A stretch of 64,000 nucleotides of DNA from Crotophaga sulcirostris (GCA_013397455.1 VYZB01000119.1:2196672-2260671), one strand, 5' to 3'. Positions 13,064-27,057 are shown, numbered from the stretch's first letter. The notes: a model not told the origin generated them from the sequence alone. Made by a program: numbers and translations.

Positions 13064-16000
13064 GCAGATTCCATGCACATCTGAAAGAGGCTGTGCTCAT
13101 AGCTATACTGTCTTGGGGAACGAAATTTTGCTTTAAAAGGGGGCAAGTTCTTTTTACCCTTCTGCTCTTGTTTTTCCTCTGCCGTACACTACATGAAGGA
13201 AGTGCTGGGAAAGGTAAGGCACTGTTTGCAGTGATACTGTCCTTTTTGGTTGGAGTTGCCTATGGAGATAAGAGTGTGCTGTGCTCTCTGCAGAATCTGA
13301 GCCACGATGGTAGAGCTTTGTAGACAGTTGAAAAGCAGGTTATGACATAGTTCTACGTGACTACTAGTAAAGAGAAGTCTCATTTAATCCAGATCATAAA
13401 TGCCACAAGGTGATTTAATTTCCATGTTTGATTACAAAATCTTAAATGTGCCTCTCGACTTTTAAGAAGCAGGTGATTGTCTGCAGGTCATAATGACATA
13501 TATAAAAATGTTTTGCTTAGTATTGGAGACATTTTAAGGCTTCACCCAAAGAGAAAACCCAATGGCTATTTACCATAACGATAATATTTTATTTTAAAGT
13601 ATTGCTAGTCATTTCCTTGCCAGTCCTGAAATGTTTGTTGCAAGGAATGAAACCCTCATCTTGCATTTTGTCTGTCTGCAGTATCTTGTAATGCAGCATG
13701 CTGTGGGCGTTCATGTAATTTGAAGTGTAAATTGTAAAAGAAAAATGCATTAACTTACCTGGGTTTCCTGCTGTTGTTGAAATAAACAACAAAGCTGTGC
13801 ATGTAGACAATTAATTCATGTAATAGAGGAATAGAAAATATTTTATTGTGCTCACACTAACTTTAGCAGCACAGCTTCGGTTAACTTCAGTGAAAAGAGG
13901 CTGGATTCTTCATAGTCCATGCTTTCTCAGCTGTCTACTTCTGAATAACTGTTTAGTATCAGAAAGAGCTTATATACCAGACAGAACTAAGTGATTCATC
14001 TTGAGATGGTTCCTACCTATACTTCTTGGAAGTATGCAGGTTAAAAAAGACAATTCTCTTGTCTTTTGCAATTCTTCTGTTCCTTCCCACCCAAGACTCA
14101 TAGTTTGCAGTTTCCCCTGTTGGAATTTCTCCATCATGAGAAAATCCTCAGTAATCTAAAGTGTGCTACAAACTGTTTTTACACAAAAAAGAAAGCACCT
14201 GCAGAAGAGCAGGAGGTGGGTACTGCAAAGGGTTTTCTTGGGAGCCATTACTGAAAGCATTAAATCTACAAGAGAAGACAGAGAATTATAAATACGTCAT
14301 TGATGCCCACCTCTTTGCCTCCAGAGAAAAAGAAAACTTAGGTTAAACATGAGTAGTTTTATCTCAGATGCCAGATGTTTGCAAGATTAGGCTCTTAATG
14401 TGTATGCTCGTTTTGCCTTCAGTGTGATTCACTGTAACTTGTAAAGATCTTGGACAGTGGTGTTAAATCACTGACTCTAGATGAAACCTTTGTTAGTTTT
14501 AGGGCTGGTCATTGTGTACAATCCTCTCTAGAGACTGAAGAGGCTCCCAGGTTAAATGTCTGTGCGTACGCGCTGTACTTCAAATTATAGTGTGAAAAGG
14601 ACCTGCTATTTTTTACTTTCAATAAAGCTGTCCATGTTCTCAGATAATAGTTAAACAGAGAAGAAGTGTGGTACAAGCTAAGAGTAAACACTAATGTACC
14701 TTTAACATTAATAATTCACTGTATCATTCGTAAGTTAAAACTTAGTGAGAATTATTTCACATTATCTTGTACCATGAGCCAGTTGGAAAAAAACCTAAGA
14801 AAACCTGATTATTCTCCGTAGGCATGTACTTACGTTGGTCTACAGTTCAGTTTATTCAGCCTTTCAGTTTTAATGCTTCATTTAGTTGCAGTTCTTAAAC
14901 TGAATGTCATAAATTATTGTTGTATTTTTTTAGTAGTATTTTGAAGTCAGCAAAAGATAGTTAATTCTACCAGAAGCAATGCTCAACAGACATTCCTTCC
15001 CCCTGTTTATGATAGTCATGATTTTATACATCTATGCTATATCCCTGCTCTTTTCTTCTTGCAGGATGATTAAATAGTATTCAATATGGAAGCCATAACA
15101 TGTTTTTGATCATCATTCTCCTTTATCTGCATGTTTCCTGTTTCTACTCCATTCATTTTAAAGTAGGGCAACTGGAAGTGTTTGGAGCATTCAAGATATG
15201 GTCACAATGTAGATTCAGAAAACTGCATCGCGGTTCTGTTTTTCTTTTGACATCTGGCTTAATGATTCCTGATGTTTGCTTCCGTTTTTTTAAGCTACTT
15301 TTGCAGACTGAGCTGATGTTTTCATAAAATGATCTTTTCAAACACTAAGGACTTGTTCCCTAGTGATGATCATTTTATACAGAAAACTAGGTTTGAGCTC
15401 ACTGCCCCCTCCCCCATTACCATGTGCATCACTTCAGATGAGTCTAAAAGCTGCCTATGAAGAATATCACACAAGCAAACATATTTGCCTACAATCAGCG
15501 TTTTCCTGATGAGCGGATACACATCCAACAATATTTAACTGATGACCACATCAGAGAAGTGTTCCTCTCTCATTCTCGTAATGTCCTCTTGTTTCCTTCT
15601 TACTGCACTTATTTCATTGAGGAAAATCACAAGAATAATAGTCTGGTAAAGCATATTTTGCTTTTACTGCACAAAGATTCTCTTTGGTTTGTTTAAGAAT
15701 GCAGGATTCATCATTTTACTAATAAGGGTAATTAAACCATAGATCCTATCTTCGTTATGGGGTAAAATTGTCGGTGTAAATTGCATGAACTTCCTATAGA
15801 ATGTAACATTGCTTTTGCTTTGTTGGAGAAAAAAAAACAGAACTGCTGCTTCCCCCCCTCCCCCCTAGTTGTTTACTGTTGTGTCACATCTTTCAAATGT
15901 GGATCAAGTTTTTGAACTCTTCCCCTCCTCTAAGTGTTTGGGTACTCAGATGTAGGTCAGGCACTACAAATAAACAAGATGCTGAATCTCTGTGCTGGAT

Positions 16001-18304
16001 CTGCAGCCCCCAATCACTTCTTCCTTTTCCTCTGCATGGTCTGCTTGAATTCACTGTTTTTCTAGATGTGGCTTACTCAGCCTCTGAAAAGTAAGTGAAA
16101 TATGAACCTCTTAAGACTTTCTCTTTGAGAAGGCACCATTTTTAAAATGGCCATAAAATTGCCAAAGAATCTTTCTTCCAATGTGCCATGACTAATGAAC
16201 TGCAATAGGTTTTCCTTATAATATCACTGCTATTTTTGCCTTTGAAATGCAGAAACTTCAATCACTGTGATTATAGGTAACAAGACAGGCTGACACTTAA
16301 ACTGTTGAAACGTGTGTTTTTATTGTAACTACTATGAGTGCATTTAAAAATTGTCATTTTTGTTTTCATGAGTCTCTAACGTTTTTAAGTTGTATTATAT
16401 AGAAATGAAAATAACTCAGCCCAGAGAACACTCAGGTGTGCACCTCTCTGGGCTTTCAATTTACAACTTTTACAATATCAATATTCTCTTAGGAATAGAG
16501 GGATGAAAAACAAAACCAAACTCCTGTCTTTGGAAATCTGTTTAAGAACACATACTATCTTCTCTATTCGGTGATTTTCAGTGGACAATACCATATCTTT
16601 AAGTCTAGCAATGTTACATTAAGTCTCCCAAGGGATCTTCACTGTGAATGGTTGGAGAATCTAAAGCTTGCATGAGAATTCAGCTCATGTCCTATAAACG
16701 TGTCGCCAACACAACAAGTTCAGAATTAGCGATCAGAAATCAACTCAAACCTGACATGCCATAAAAGGTAAAGGCTCTTTTATTATGGCTTAAGCACCCT
16801 CTTTCACCTCTCTAATGACACATTTCTTCTATGTAGGAATGTAGGAGTCATGTAGGCTTTGGTAATATAGAAAAAGCATTCCTTGCAGTTATCTGGGAAT
16901 TTATAACAAGAACTGATTTTCAGTCAGCGTTGTTAGTTCTATAGATCATGAGGGAAGATGCATTTGGTGGCAGCCAAGGTCTTCACCTTCAGTCTGAAAT
17001 TTAAGGCATGTTTTCCTGTGTCTCTAAAAGATCTAACAAATTTTTTGTTCCATAAAGGATATCAATCCTCATTGCCTGCACAACATTGCTTGATTTTAGG
17101 CAGGCCAGCTTATGGGGATGGAGTAGTACACAGCCGCCAAATGAAGAGAAATTAAGTTTGCATGAGAATTCTTGATGCTTAAAGGCAGAGTCACTTTTTC
17201 AAATGCTAAACAAGACGTGAGTTTTTAATTCTGTTTTCCAAAGTCTTCAATCTACAGAGATGGCCATTCTCATTAAAAATTTTCAAACCATTGAACATTA
17301 GTGTCTGAATTTAACAAACTACAACATTCATGGGTAGCTTCAATATTATATGCTAAGTTTTAGTTTAAAAATGCCCTTTGGAAATAAAATGATGCTCTTA
17401 CATAATGTTATTTACTCTTTTAGTATTGAAAATACTTTTTTTTTTCATTTAATGATAGCAAAGTAGACATGTCCTTTGAGGACTTGGAAGAGACAGTGAT
17501 AGCTCTTTGTTATAAGTTAATGATTTTTAACTCAGAAAATTATTTTGGCTTTATTTTAGTAATTAAAAATACTTCGCATTTATACCTTGAAGGCTAGTCA
17601 ACAAATCAGTGTGCAGCGTGCAAACATACACACCCCCATGCCCCATAACTAGAGACTTTTTCAAAAACCCTTTGAGTGGCCTCTGAATAAAAGACTTGAC
17701 ATTTTCCCAAACCTTCCCACATCTTTTGGAAGAGTTTGAAAGCCCACCAAAGTACTGTGCCCAGACTTATCTAAAAAGAAGAGAGGATTATCCAAACGGC
17801 TGCACAAATAAGATTTTCTTTCCTTCTTATGTAATGCAGGTATAAAGTGTGAATCTTTGAAAAGCCTATGTGTGCCCCTGTTGTGGGAGAGGACAACGAT
17901 CTTATCGGTCTGTTCTCTGGAACAGCCACTGTTTACACCCTTATTTTTCATTTCCAGATAGAAGAGATACCATCTCCTATTTTGTGGTTTGCTCTTAGAA
18001 GCCTCATCTCTTTTGGCTGGAGAAATCCCAAGAGTCATTGGCAGGGAAAAATTGCCAGTTTCTTTGTCAAGCAAAAGTACATGCTGACATAACATTTAGT
18101 TCCTGTTTTAAAACGTTCTCTTCAGTACTGGCAACCTTTGCAGTGATTTATTGTGAGGTTCATGTTCCATGTTTAGTTGGACAATAGGAAATTGTGGTAT
18201 TAAGGTGTTTTTCAGTTTGCTTCTGATTTCCTTAATGGTTTTCGTTAGCTATGCTACTCATCATTGGCCATCCACCAGTCACTGTCCTCCTGACCAGACT
18301 ATGG

Positions 18305-18324
18305 TCCTCAGTTGTCCTCAGTTG
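18305..18324. repeat. Two-copy tandem duplication, 10-bp unit
   Basis: The unit TCCTCAGTTG occurs twice head to tail with no mismatch. It is probably a replication-slippage product. Confidence 0.7.
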
Positions 18325-19762
18325 GGGTGTGTTTTTATTGTTCCCCTGTGGTTAAGTTGCTTCTCAGAGATCCCAGGAAGAAATCTGTATATCATTACTC
18401 TGGAGTCCCAGTACTGTTGCTGCTCTTGGCCCACAGGCTTGCAAAAGATTGAAGTGAGAAGATGGAGAGACAAGCTGCTAACTCCCCCAAATATTTGCCT
18501 CTTGCCACTGACTTTGTCAGGCTGTGCTAAGGAAGGCAGCTAGACATCCCAGCAGTTTCATCTTTTGCCTATTAAAGTGGTGGTCTGGAGAAGTTGCCAG
18601 AGAATTTGAATAGTAACGAATGATAGCTGCAATTGCACAGCTACCAAATGGGATGTCTACTTGTTCCCAACCTGCTGTAGGCTCTTAAACAGAACTGATT
18701 GCTAATTGTGGGGTCTTCTTACATTTTCTTGTTTGGGTAGATCTATATTGTCAACAAAGGTGTTACTTCAGGTAGGTATAGACTGGCTGGCCTCTGTATT
18801 ACAGAGTCAAGTTAGCGGCAGCAGAACCAACTAAAGGATGATCTCAAGATTTTTCTGGTGGTCAAGAGGAATTTCCACCTCTTGCACTTATCCTTGCTGC
18901 CAGGATTATGCTGCTGTTTGCACTTGAGTTACCTAGTTTAAATCTAGGATGCGAATCAATGAATGAATGTCACTTCTAGTTCTGGTTGTATACAGACACC
19001 AATCAGTCACCTGAGAGGTTGTATCCATTTCCTGCTGCATTTCATTGCTGCTGGTCTTATTTTTCTTGCCTAAAGGCAGGGGTGTTGTGTGTTGTGAATG
19101 TGTCTCAAAGATTCATCTCCAAACAGACGCTAAAGCAACAGGGCAACTTGTTCAATTAGTAGTTATTCTCCATGAGCAGGTTACAGGGTGCTCAGAGGTA
19201 TTCACTGGCAGAAATAAAAGGGGTTGGTATTTCTTGAAACAAGTGTTAGGTACAGCCTCTTGCATGGCTAGAGTTGCCGTTCCTGGAAATGCTTACACCA
19301 ATTTCGCCTGCCTGGAAGAGAGAGTCTTCATATTTTGGGATGCCCTTCACCCTTCAAATCAAGCGTGGCAAGGCTGGGCTTTGGAATAAAGTGCAGAGTC
19401 CAGCTTTTTTAAATGGACCCAGAATATGTAGGGTGAGGCTTGTTCTGGAGTTGTCAGAAAGGATAAGGTTGTTTGGTCAGACTTGTTAGCTGGTAGGTTT
19501 ATATTTATTTGGCTATTCTGCTGGGTTTAGGGTTATGATTTTTATTGTTATATCAGGGCACCTAGAAGCTGAGATGATCTTCAGTGGTATGTAAATGAAA
19601 ATAACTAAATCAAATATGTTTGGCTACATTATTTGGAGATTCATAAATTGACATTAATTGGAAAGCATATGAAAACTTGGTTTGTTTCTTAGTGTTATTT
19701 TATTGCTTTTGACAATGACAAGAGTTGTTCATCCACCATAAATGTCCTTGGAGAAATGATAA

Positions 19763-19777
19763 ATTATTATTATTATT
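19763..19777. repeat. Short ATT microsatellite
   Basis: Five perfect ATT units, followed closely by a GCAGCAGCAG-like triplet run (about 19783-19792). It is too short to be strongly unstable. Confidence 0.75.
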
Positions 19778-21760
19778 GTTGTGCAGCAGCAGTATTAAAG
19801 TTTTCTTTCTTCTATTATTTAAGCATGCAAAAGCCTCCCACACTTAGCCAACTGTGCTGCTTAGGTAAATTAAAGACTGACTAACATATATAAATCAAAC
19901 TCTGAACCAAGACAAAAGAAAATTTGCTAGCAATCTTGCCTTGACATGGTTTACCTGCCAGAGAAAAATCCTTTCTAAGTTGCATCCCACACAGAGACTT
20001 TTACTTTTCTTGTTAGGATTCTGTGCGTGTTGCAAGTAGAGCATTCAGTAATTGTGCACTAGGATTTAGCTTTATGTAGGTGTCAGACTGGTTTGTCATG
20101 GATTTTGTTTTTAACACTGGATGTGTTTTGTAAGATTTTAGTTTGCATAAAAGCAACTCTTCCTTCCGGGCTGGCACTTCCCCCACTGAAAAGCCTCTAC
20201 AGGTTATAGTTCTAGGAGGGACAGGAGGGGCTTTTGACCTGAAAAAAATGAGTCAACCCAACCCAGAGTAGTCTAGTACACACGAATACAGAAGAGACTT
20301 GGATTGGATGCCCTACTGTCATGAATGACTACTTTTTCAAAGTTTCATTTCCAGCAGGAGAGCTTGTGAGTGGCTGTCCCTGAAATGTGTACTGGTCCCT
20401 GCCTTGTAGCCAACTGGAGGATGTGAGGCAGAGTGAACTGGAACCAGAGAGGCCCCAGCTGGTAACATGAGGGGAGGCAGATTATTCCTGCTCTCTTTGT
20501 ACCTAAACCTTTGAACCAGAGAAGGTTTTTGCAACCGACGTTTTACTTGAGTAAAACTGTTTCAGCAAAATGTTTTAGTTTTAGGTGAATGATAGTTTTC
20601 TAACAGCGGTCTCATTCAGTCCTTGCTAACCTCAAGCCTTGCGCATTACCAAGGTGTTAAGCGTAGTGTGGTGCTGCACACTGTAACATAAAACCACTTT
20701 CTGTTGAAGTACAGGGCTTTTCAAACTGCTTTTTTAAAGTATCAGGGGTAGGCGAGCTTACTGTGTCGAATTTTGAACCCACTCTAATCATTGAGAGTTT
20801 TAAGGACCTCTCAAAGTCCTCAGGACCAGGTGCTAACAGTAGAAATACTGGTTCAGTGCCTCTTATGACAATTGTGTTTAAACCTTTGATGAAGGACACT
20901 ACTTAAAAGAGCTGGAGAATTTAATAGAATACTCTGGGAACATTTGCTTTTCTGCTGTTTCCTGCAGATTAGCATAAAAGCACTGAATGAGTGTTCTTCC
21001 ATACTCCTCTGCTATTTATATTGAGTGCAGGTTTAACATATGTTTGCTCAAACCTCAGAACTTTTGCTTTATGAAAGATTCTGTCTTTGATTGTTTCCAG
21101 AGTAGGCATCAAAACAAGCAACAATTGATTTTGAAACTGCTGAAGAGAATTTGGGGAAAAAATGGGAAAAAAAAGATTTAATTAAAATATTCGATTTCCA
21201 TAAAGTTTGTAAGAAAAGAAATACAAAGATGGGTATAAAATAATAGAAATTTGAAAGAATAAAATTAAAAATAATAGAAAATAATTTATTTGTAGTGATT
21301 AATTTTTCAAATGAGACTTGAAATCATTTTTTTTAATTTGAAAAAATCGGAAGGCTTATTTCTGTAGTTGATATGAACTTACAGCCACTTCAGATTTGTC
21401 AGTATTGTATTTTGTATCATGAAAACACAACCAACAAATATGTTAAAACTAACAATAGATGCTACCGCCATAAGACACACTAGAAGCAGCCCAAACTTGG
21501 CTGGCAGCAAAAATTATTCGAGTTTTCTGAAGTCTCAGAACTCCTCTCTTTTCCTGCAGACTACTTGTCCATGAATATTTATAGAGATCCTGTTTGAACT
21601 TTAGACCATTGCATGCAAAATGCAGAAATAATTTCTGTAATCTTGCAGGTATTGTTAGCAAAGTAAACTGAAAAGCCCACACGTGAGCGCCACTCAGCAC
21701 AGGGTCTTTGCTTTGAAAAAAAACAGGAAAAGTATTCAGCCTCTGCTACCTTCCTTCCTT

Positions 21761-21789
21761 TCACGTGTATATGACATTTATACATGTGA
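21761..21789. repeat. Inverted repeat containing a CACGTG E-box
   Basis: TCACGTGTATA (21761-21771) pairs with TATACATGTGA (21779-21789) at 10 of 11 positions across a 7-base loop. The left arm holds CACGTG, the palindromic core bound by bHLH factors in general. Whether it is used here is unknown. Confidence 0.45.
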
Positions 21790-22879
21790 TCTCACAGAAA
21801 TTTAGAGTTCTGAGAGTTTACATGAGGAAAGTACTTAAGTGTTTTGGTTATTTATGTTTTGGGTGTTATCTTTGCAATTTAGAGCTGGTTTTTACCTAAG
21901 GCTAATTGTTTTGTTTTATGGAAATCTTGAAAGGTGGTGACACAGCCCATTGCTCAGCGTACTTGATCTGTGTGAATAGTAGCCCCTGCTCTTGGGAAGA
22001 CTATCTATAGCTTGCAATTTCGTGTTACCATTTGTGGAAAAATGTTCAATATTCATACCTGTCTTTATACTTGACTCTCAGCCAGTCCTGGTCAAATAAA
22101 AAAACACTTGACAAATACTTCTGCTGGTAATATGTCTGCTTTAGGTCATTGGAAGTACTTAACTGAGTGACAACCTAGTCCTGAATTTTATAAAAAAGCT
22201 TTTCTTTTTAGTCTTTGGTCATTTTAATACATTATGACTCAGCTACCAGGCAACAACTTACTTAAAGTAGAATAGTCCAGTACGCAGCTGACAGGTGCTG
22301 CCTGAAAGGGTTCAAGGAATTTATGACAAATATTAGCACTGAAAGGAATCAGGATCAGCTCCCAAATGATTTGGCTACTTCAAATTTCCCATAGAATAAT
22401 GTCACAATGACAATTTCCACCAGCTGTATTGATTTAAAAGCAGGACAAGTATTACGCTTGCCTTCACCAGACATCTGCCTGGCCCAATATCCTGTTTCTG
22501 GCAGTAGCCAAAGTGAAGGACTTGGAGAAAGTATTCAACACAGCAAATGTGGTGATAGCTCCATAAATATTTTCTAAACCCCCAAAAATTTTCAGTGGAA
22601 GAGTTTTCTAAAAAAGAGGTGGTGACCTTGTAATTAATGGCCCTACAAAACTGCTCTTCCCTGAGCTTATGCAGTTTTCCTTTAAGCCCAGGTACCTTTC
22701 CAGCATCTTTCTTTTCTGCTCGCAGAATCAAACACACGTGAACTTTGTGTTTGACTTTTCCTGCTGATTTTCATCTGAAGTTCCTTAACTCTTTTTTTTT
22801 GATAGACAATCAATATCTCCTTGACACTAGTAATGATCTTAGACTTCTTCCTCAGCTCTATTATATGTCCCTTCTACTC

Positions 22880-23175
22880 TGACAGGTTTAGCAACTGTTC
22901 TTAACTTTGCTCATCCCTGTCATGCTTTCCTGAACTGTTTCCAGATCTTCTATATAATTTCTGAAATGGTACTGGGGCAGTGAGAGAAGACCAGAATTGC
23001 ACATGATACCATATAATTATGTAATTTCTTTTTAACCTCCAGATTTGGTGCGTTTAAGTCAGCAGCCCTCATTCAGTACATGAACTTTTGGCTGTTTTTC
23101 TGCACGTGTCCCACTTGGCTTTTCTGCATTGCTTCACTCACTATTTGGATTCCAAGGGGCCTTAGTGTAGCCCTT
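22880..23175 (-). mobile_element. Probable very old CR1/L3-like LINE fragment
   Basis: Read on the plus strand, the stretch about 22925-23005 follows in order the antisense of CR1-clade ORF2. A TTTCCAGATCTTCTATATAA-like block is followed by TTTCTGAAATGG and then AGACCAGAATTGCACATGAT, the antisense of the conserved region that in intact elements encodes a CVQFW..H..KDI-like motif. Further right, near 23100-23140, TTGGCTTTTCTGCATTGCTTC may be the antisense of the following block. Divergence is high, with several indels, so the boundaries are uncertain. It is clearly older than the other CR1 copies here. A profile search is needed; a chance resemblance cannot be excluded. Confidence 0.42.
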
Positions 23176-24355
23176 CAGTCAGCCCTCATTTTCACTGCAA
23201 ATATAAAGGCAAACTAATAAGAAGTTTTCATGTTCTTCATTTTTGAGGCTGAGTCAAAGACCCTGTATACCACAGCAAAGCACATGCAGAGGACTGAGTT
23301 AGAGGATAACAGCCCTAACCCTGGATTCCGTGCTTTGTCTAGTGCAGTCTTACATTCATATAGCACTTACACTGGACCTGCTCTACAGCTTGGTTCTCTC
23401 ATATGCCAGAAAAGATTTTCCTGAATGCATTTATTTTTAGGAGCATCTAGAAATGCATTTCCTTAAGTGCATCTTAAACTTTTTTCTTTACTCATGTACA
23501 TTTATATTGGCAAGGCTTTGGGGAGATTTCTGCAGTTCTGTTATGCTGTCCTCTGCTAGCTTCTTTCTGCTCTGAATCAAGAAAGCAGCAAATTGTTGTG
23601 TTGTTTTCAGACAAATGGGACTCTGTGACCCACCTCTGATTCCGAGTTTAAAGACATGTTCTTCAGCTCTGTCTTTTCTTTAAAGAAAAATGAAAATGCT
23701 AGTGTTTTATTAATGACATCCTCCTACTTTGACTGGGTAGGCTGGTCTTTTGAAGCACTAGATTAGCACTCAGTAGCTTATTTTCTGGAGACTGAACTCA
23801 CTTGAAGTCTCTTAGAAACAGTAATTTGTCAATGATTTGGATTTAATTTTTGACTATTTGCATGTTGCCTTTTCTGACTCAAGTAAAAGTAGGAAGCGCT
23901 GCTTGTCATACCTAAAAGCCACATCTCAGGGAAAATCTCCCACTGGTATTTTAGAACAAAGGATTTCTAGAAAAGGCAGATATGCCCTGGGATGACTGAC
24001 TGCTCATCTATTGCTACCCCCCTACCACTCCCCCTCCCCGAGAATATAAGTCAACATTCTGAATTTTTAGACTCGAATGGAATCTTCTATATTTTGCATC
24101 TCATTGAACTCTATTAATAGCATTTCTATAGCAGAATGTCAGGCTTTCTTTCCGTTGTCTAATTAGAGTTATGGAAAACCAAAGCTTTTTCTATGTCCCA
24201 GTTGCTATGTGGAAATCTTACTCTGAACATGAGGGTACAGGGACAATGACTGCATTCGCAAGCCTCAAATGGAGTCACATGCAGACATAGGTCTTGAATC
24301 TGTGTATGTACTAGATGTTTTCTTTACCTCATTCAGAAAAACAGGGGAGGAGATC
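23176..24355. other. Non-coding DNA
   Basis: No gene or recognised repeat. A C-rich tract lies at 24017-24039 (runs of six, five and four C with short gaps). Confidence 0.65.
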
Positions 24356-24652
24356 TTTATCAGGGCATGCAGTGATAGGTTGAAGGATAATAGTTTTAAG
24401 CTGAAAGAGAGGAGATTTAGATTAGATACCAGGAAGAAATTTTTTACTGTGAGGGTGGGGAGGCCCTGGCCCAGGTTGCCCAGGGAAACTGTGGCTGTCC
24501 CATCCCTGGAGGTGCTCAAGGCCAGGTTGGGTGACACTTTGAGCAACCTGATCCAGTGGGAGGTGTCCCTGCCCATGGCAGGAGGTTGGAACTCGATGGG
24601 CTTTGAGGTCCTTTTCAAGCCAAACCATTCTACCGTTCTGTGAATCCTGTAG
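24356..24652 (+). mobile_element. CR1 LINE, second subfamily, 5'-truncated
   Basis: This is a plus-strand CR1 3' end that differs from the copies at 12.7 and 42.6 kb. The ORF2 C-terminal remnant reads through SDRLKDNSFKLKERRFRLDT and KKFFTVRV. Around 24455-24470 the HWN..LP segment is replaced by GRPWPRLPRE. It continues with VPSLEVLKARLGDTLSNLIQ. The 3' UTR has CCCTGCCCATGGCAGGAGGT and GGTCCTTTTCAAGCC, and ends with the degenerate octamer tail CATTCTACCGTTCTGTGA (about 24627-24644). An open frame of 124 codons (24269-24643) runs through it from non-CR1 DNA by chance. The 166-codon minus frame (24265-24765) is antisense to it. Confidence 0.92.
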
Positions 24653-27031
24653 ATACTGAATTTGCAGCTTGTAACACTGTTGTAATGCTGTAATTCTGGG
24701 GTATGATTTGAGTAAGCTGAACAGCCAGAATATTGAAATAAGGATTCCAACACCAAGAGAGGCAAAACAGAAACCGAATGTCACCTTTCTTCATGTACTT
24801 TGTTGGCTAATGCCTCATTCTGGGGGAAAGCAGGCCCTTTATTTCAGGAAGCATCTTCTGTGTTGTGGGGTGAGAGTTAGTAATTACTGTTACAGCCCGG
24901 ATAAAATCTGCCATTTAACACGCTTTGTGAAGACAACAAATCTTAGCCCTACCTTTATACAATGATTGCAACTTCAGAAAGGCAGCTTTGTCCTTGAATT
25001 GATGCAGGTGGCAGAAGTCAGCTCAGTTGCTAAGAGTGCTTTTTTTTTTTTCCAAGTTAAAAGTCAGACAAGCAATATCTAAGTTCTTTCTATGTGAATT
25101 GCTGTGATCTTGATTAAAGTCTCAGCTTTGGAAAGGGAATTCTGTAGGGAATACTCACATTTCAAAATAGTTCTGCTTCAGCTGTTTCCCAGGTCACTTA
25201 CAGAATGTTCAGTGCCTTGTCACTTGGCACCCATTGCTTCCTAAAATGCTTACAACCAAGAATACTTCACCACAAAGGACCAATTCTTAAATTAAGTGTA
25301 GGTTAAGTAGTTCTCACACGCATCCCCCTTGAATTAATACTTCTTAGCAGGGTTTCACTGCAGTTGGTGTATCAGCTCTGATGAGTTCTGGTTATAGCAA
25401 CAGAAAGTGAGCTTGAAGGTCAGCCATGCCTTTGTCTTCAGAGGAGATCTAGTTAAGTGTATTGTACCTGTTGCCTCTAGTTCTTAATTTGTGGGCGATC
25501 TTGCTGACTTTCCCCACAAAACTTCAGCATCTAGCCAGCTGTCCAGGCTTCCTCTTACTGTATAACTCATTACATCTGCCTGGGGTGGCTCTCTCCATTG
25601 GCTGGGGATGACCAGCTTAAATTTTAGTTCATTTAGCTTTAATGTTAGATTTGCATTGTCACTGACCAAAATTTTGATAGCTGTTCTGATGGTGGCAAAG
25701 GGAGAGAAACTATATTCCTTAGTTTGGCAGCAGTGCGTAAGATTGCTGGTTGGAACCTAACAACTGTGGGTCTAAGTTTGTGGGTTTGTGGCAGTGCATT
25801 CACTATTTTTGTTTTTTTATCTTCACTTATACAAATCATCCAACTCAAGAGTCAGGACTACTCATGCCTGCAGCCCCAAGTCTGAGTTGCTGGTCAGTTT
25901 GCTTTGCATGTACCTGTGTAATAATAAAGAGTCTATCATGTTTAGACAACCAAAATCAGGAGCCTATGACTCGTGATTGTTTGAATGTTCTGGTTTATAA
26001 ACAATACTAACAAGCCCATCATCATGGATGGGCTCTAAGGTTTACTTTAAACATCTAGAATGGAGTGACTCCTGCAACAGAGTACTTGCTGTACGGTTAT
26101 GGTTTGAGTGCGCTGTGGATGGTCTGTTCAGACTCGGTGTCGTCGTTCTGTGGGAAGCTGCCCTTTGTAGGTCTCAAATTCTGCTTCTGTCAGCACCGGC
26201 AGGAGAAATGTGTCAGATGAAGCAGCAGGACTGGGTAAGGCAGTGACAAGAAACACAGGACTGACCAATTGCCTGGGGAAATGACTTCAGAGCTCTTTGT
26301 TAACCAAAAAAAGATTTAAAAGTTTGCATAGGATAAAATCAGGATAAGAGGGTTTAGACCACAAAAATATTCCATAAAAATAAGAATGGAATATTTGTTT
26401 TCCTATTTAAGGAATTTTTGGAAAAAAGTCATTCTATTACAGAGGAGACAACTTGTTAGAAATAAAAATTGATATGTTAAAATACCTTCTTTGGAAAAAA
26501 ATTTGCTAAGTAAAGCATTTGCTGCCTTTTATACTACATTATGTTTCTTTTCCTTGTCCAGACTATTGGTTTCTTTGTATTAAAAGCTGTTAATTTCTGC
26601 AGCCTTTCAGAGCATTTACCAAAGTAAAATTAGTTTGCTTCTAAATGTCAAAGTTTTCTTGCACTTTCAGCATCTAGGTAACTTACTGACATTACAGCCC
26701 TGAGAGAGAATTATGCCTGTGGGAAGACAATTGATAAAACTAAGGATATTTAAAAGAGCAAACTATGCATCCTCATGGAAAAAAAAAATATTTGAAAAAA
26801 AGGCCAATGCACAAATTTAGGTAGTGCTACCTACTCAGCTAGTTCAGGAGCTAATTTTTATCATATGTTACTAAAAGAAATTTCCTCAGCAATTCATGTA
26901 TAGCACCTGTTTGTTGTAAGAATCACCTGCATTTCTTTTCATGCGACTATTTAAACTTTGAGTCCAAGGGTAAATATTCTATTGGAAATGATAGAGGAAA
27001 TGAAAAATTGCCAACTTTTTCCTTTGAAGCT

Positions 27032-27057
27032 GCATTATTATTTTGCATTATTATTTT
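27032..27057. repeat. Two-copy tandem duplication, 13-bp unit
   Basis: The unit GCATTATTATTTT occurs twice, perfectly, head to tail. It lies in AT-rich DNA and is best explained by slippage. Confidence 0.7.

Larger units (their letters stand above)
13064..22874. other. Non-coding DNA with scattered simple repeats
   Basis: No gene could be supported. The longest frames are 144 codons on the minus strand (17661-18095), 124 codons on the plus strand (18169-18543) and 114 codons on the plus strand (19045-19389). None shows a known domain, and none is linked to splice signals or a promoter that I can defend. Small features are C7TC6 at 15852-15865, a 10-bp direct duplication at 18305-18324, five ATT units at 19763-19777, and a 10-of-11 inverted repeat around an E-box-like CACGTG at 21761-21789. 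Confidence 0.65.

Noticed and set aside
12747..13100. 117-codon open frame, minus strand
   Set aside because: Antisense shadow of the CR1 copy at 12743-13063.
24265..24765. Longest open frame (166 codons, minus strand)
   Set aside because: It lies antisense over the CR1 copy at 24356-24652 and extends into its flanks; no domain is recognisable.
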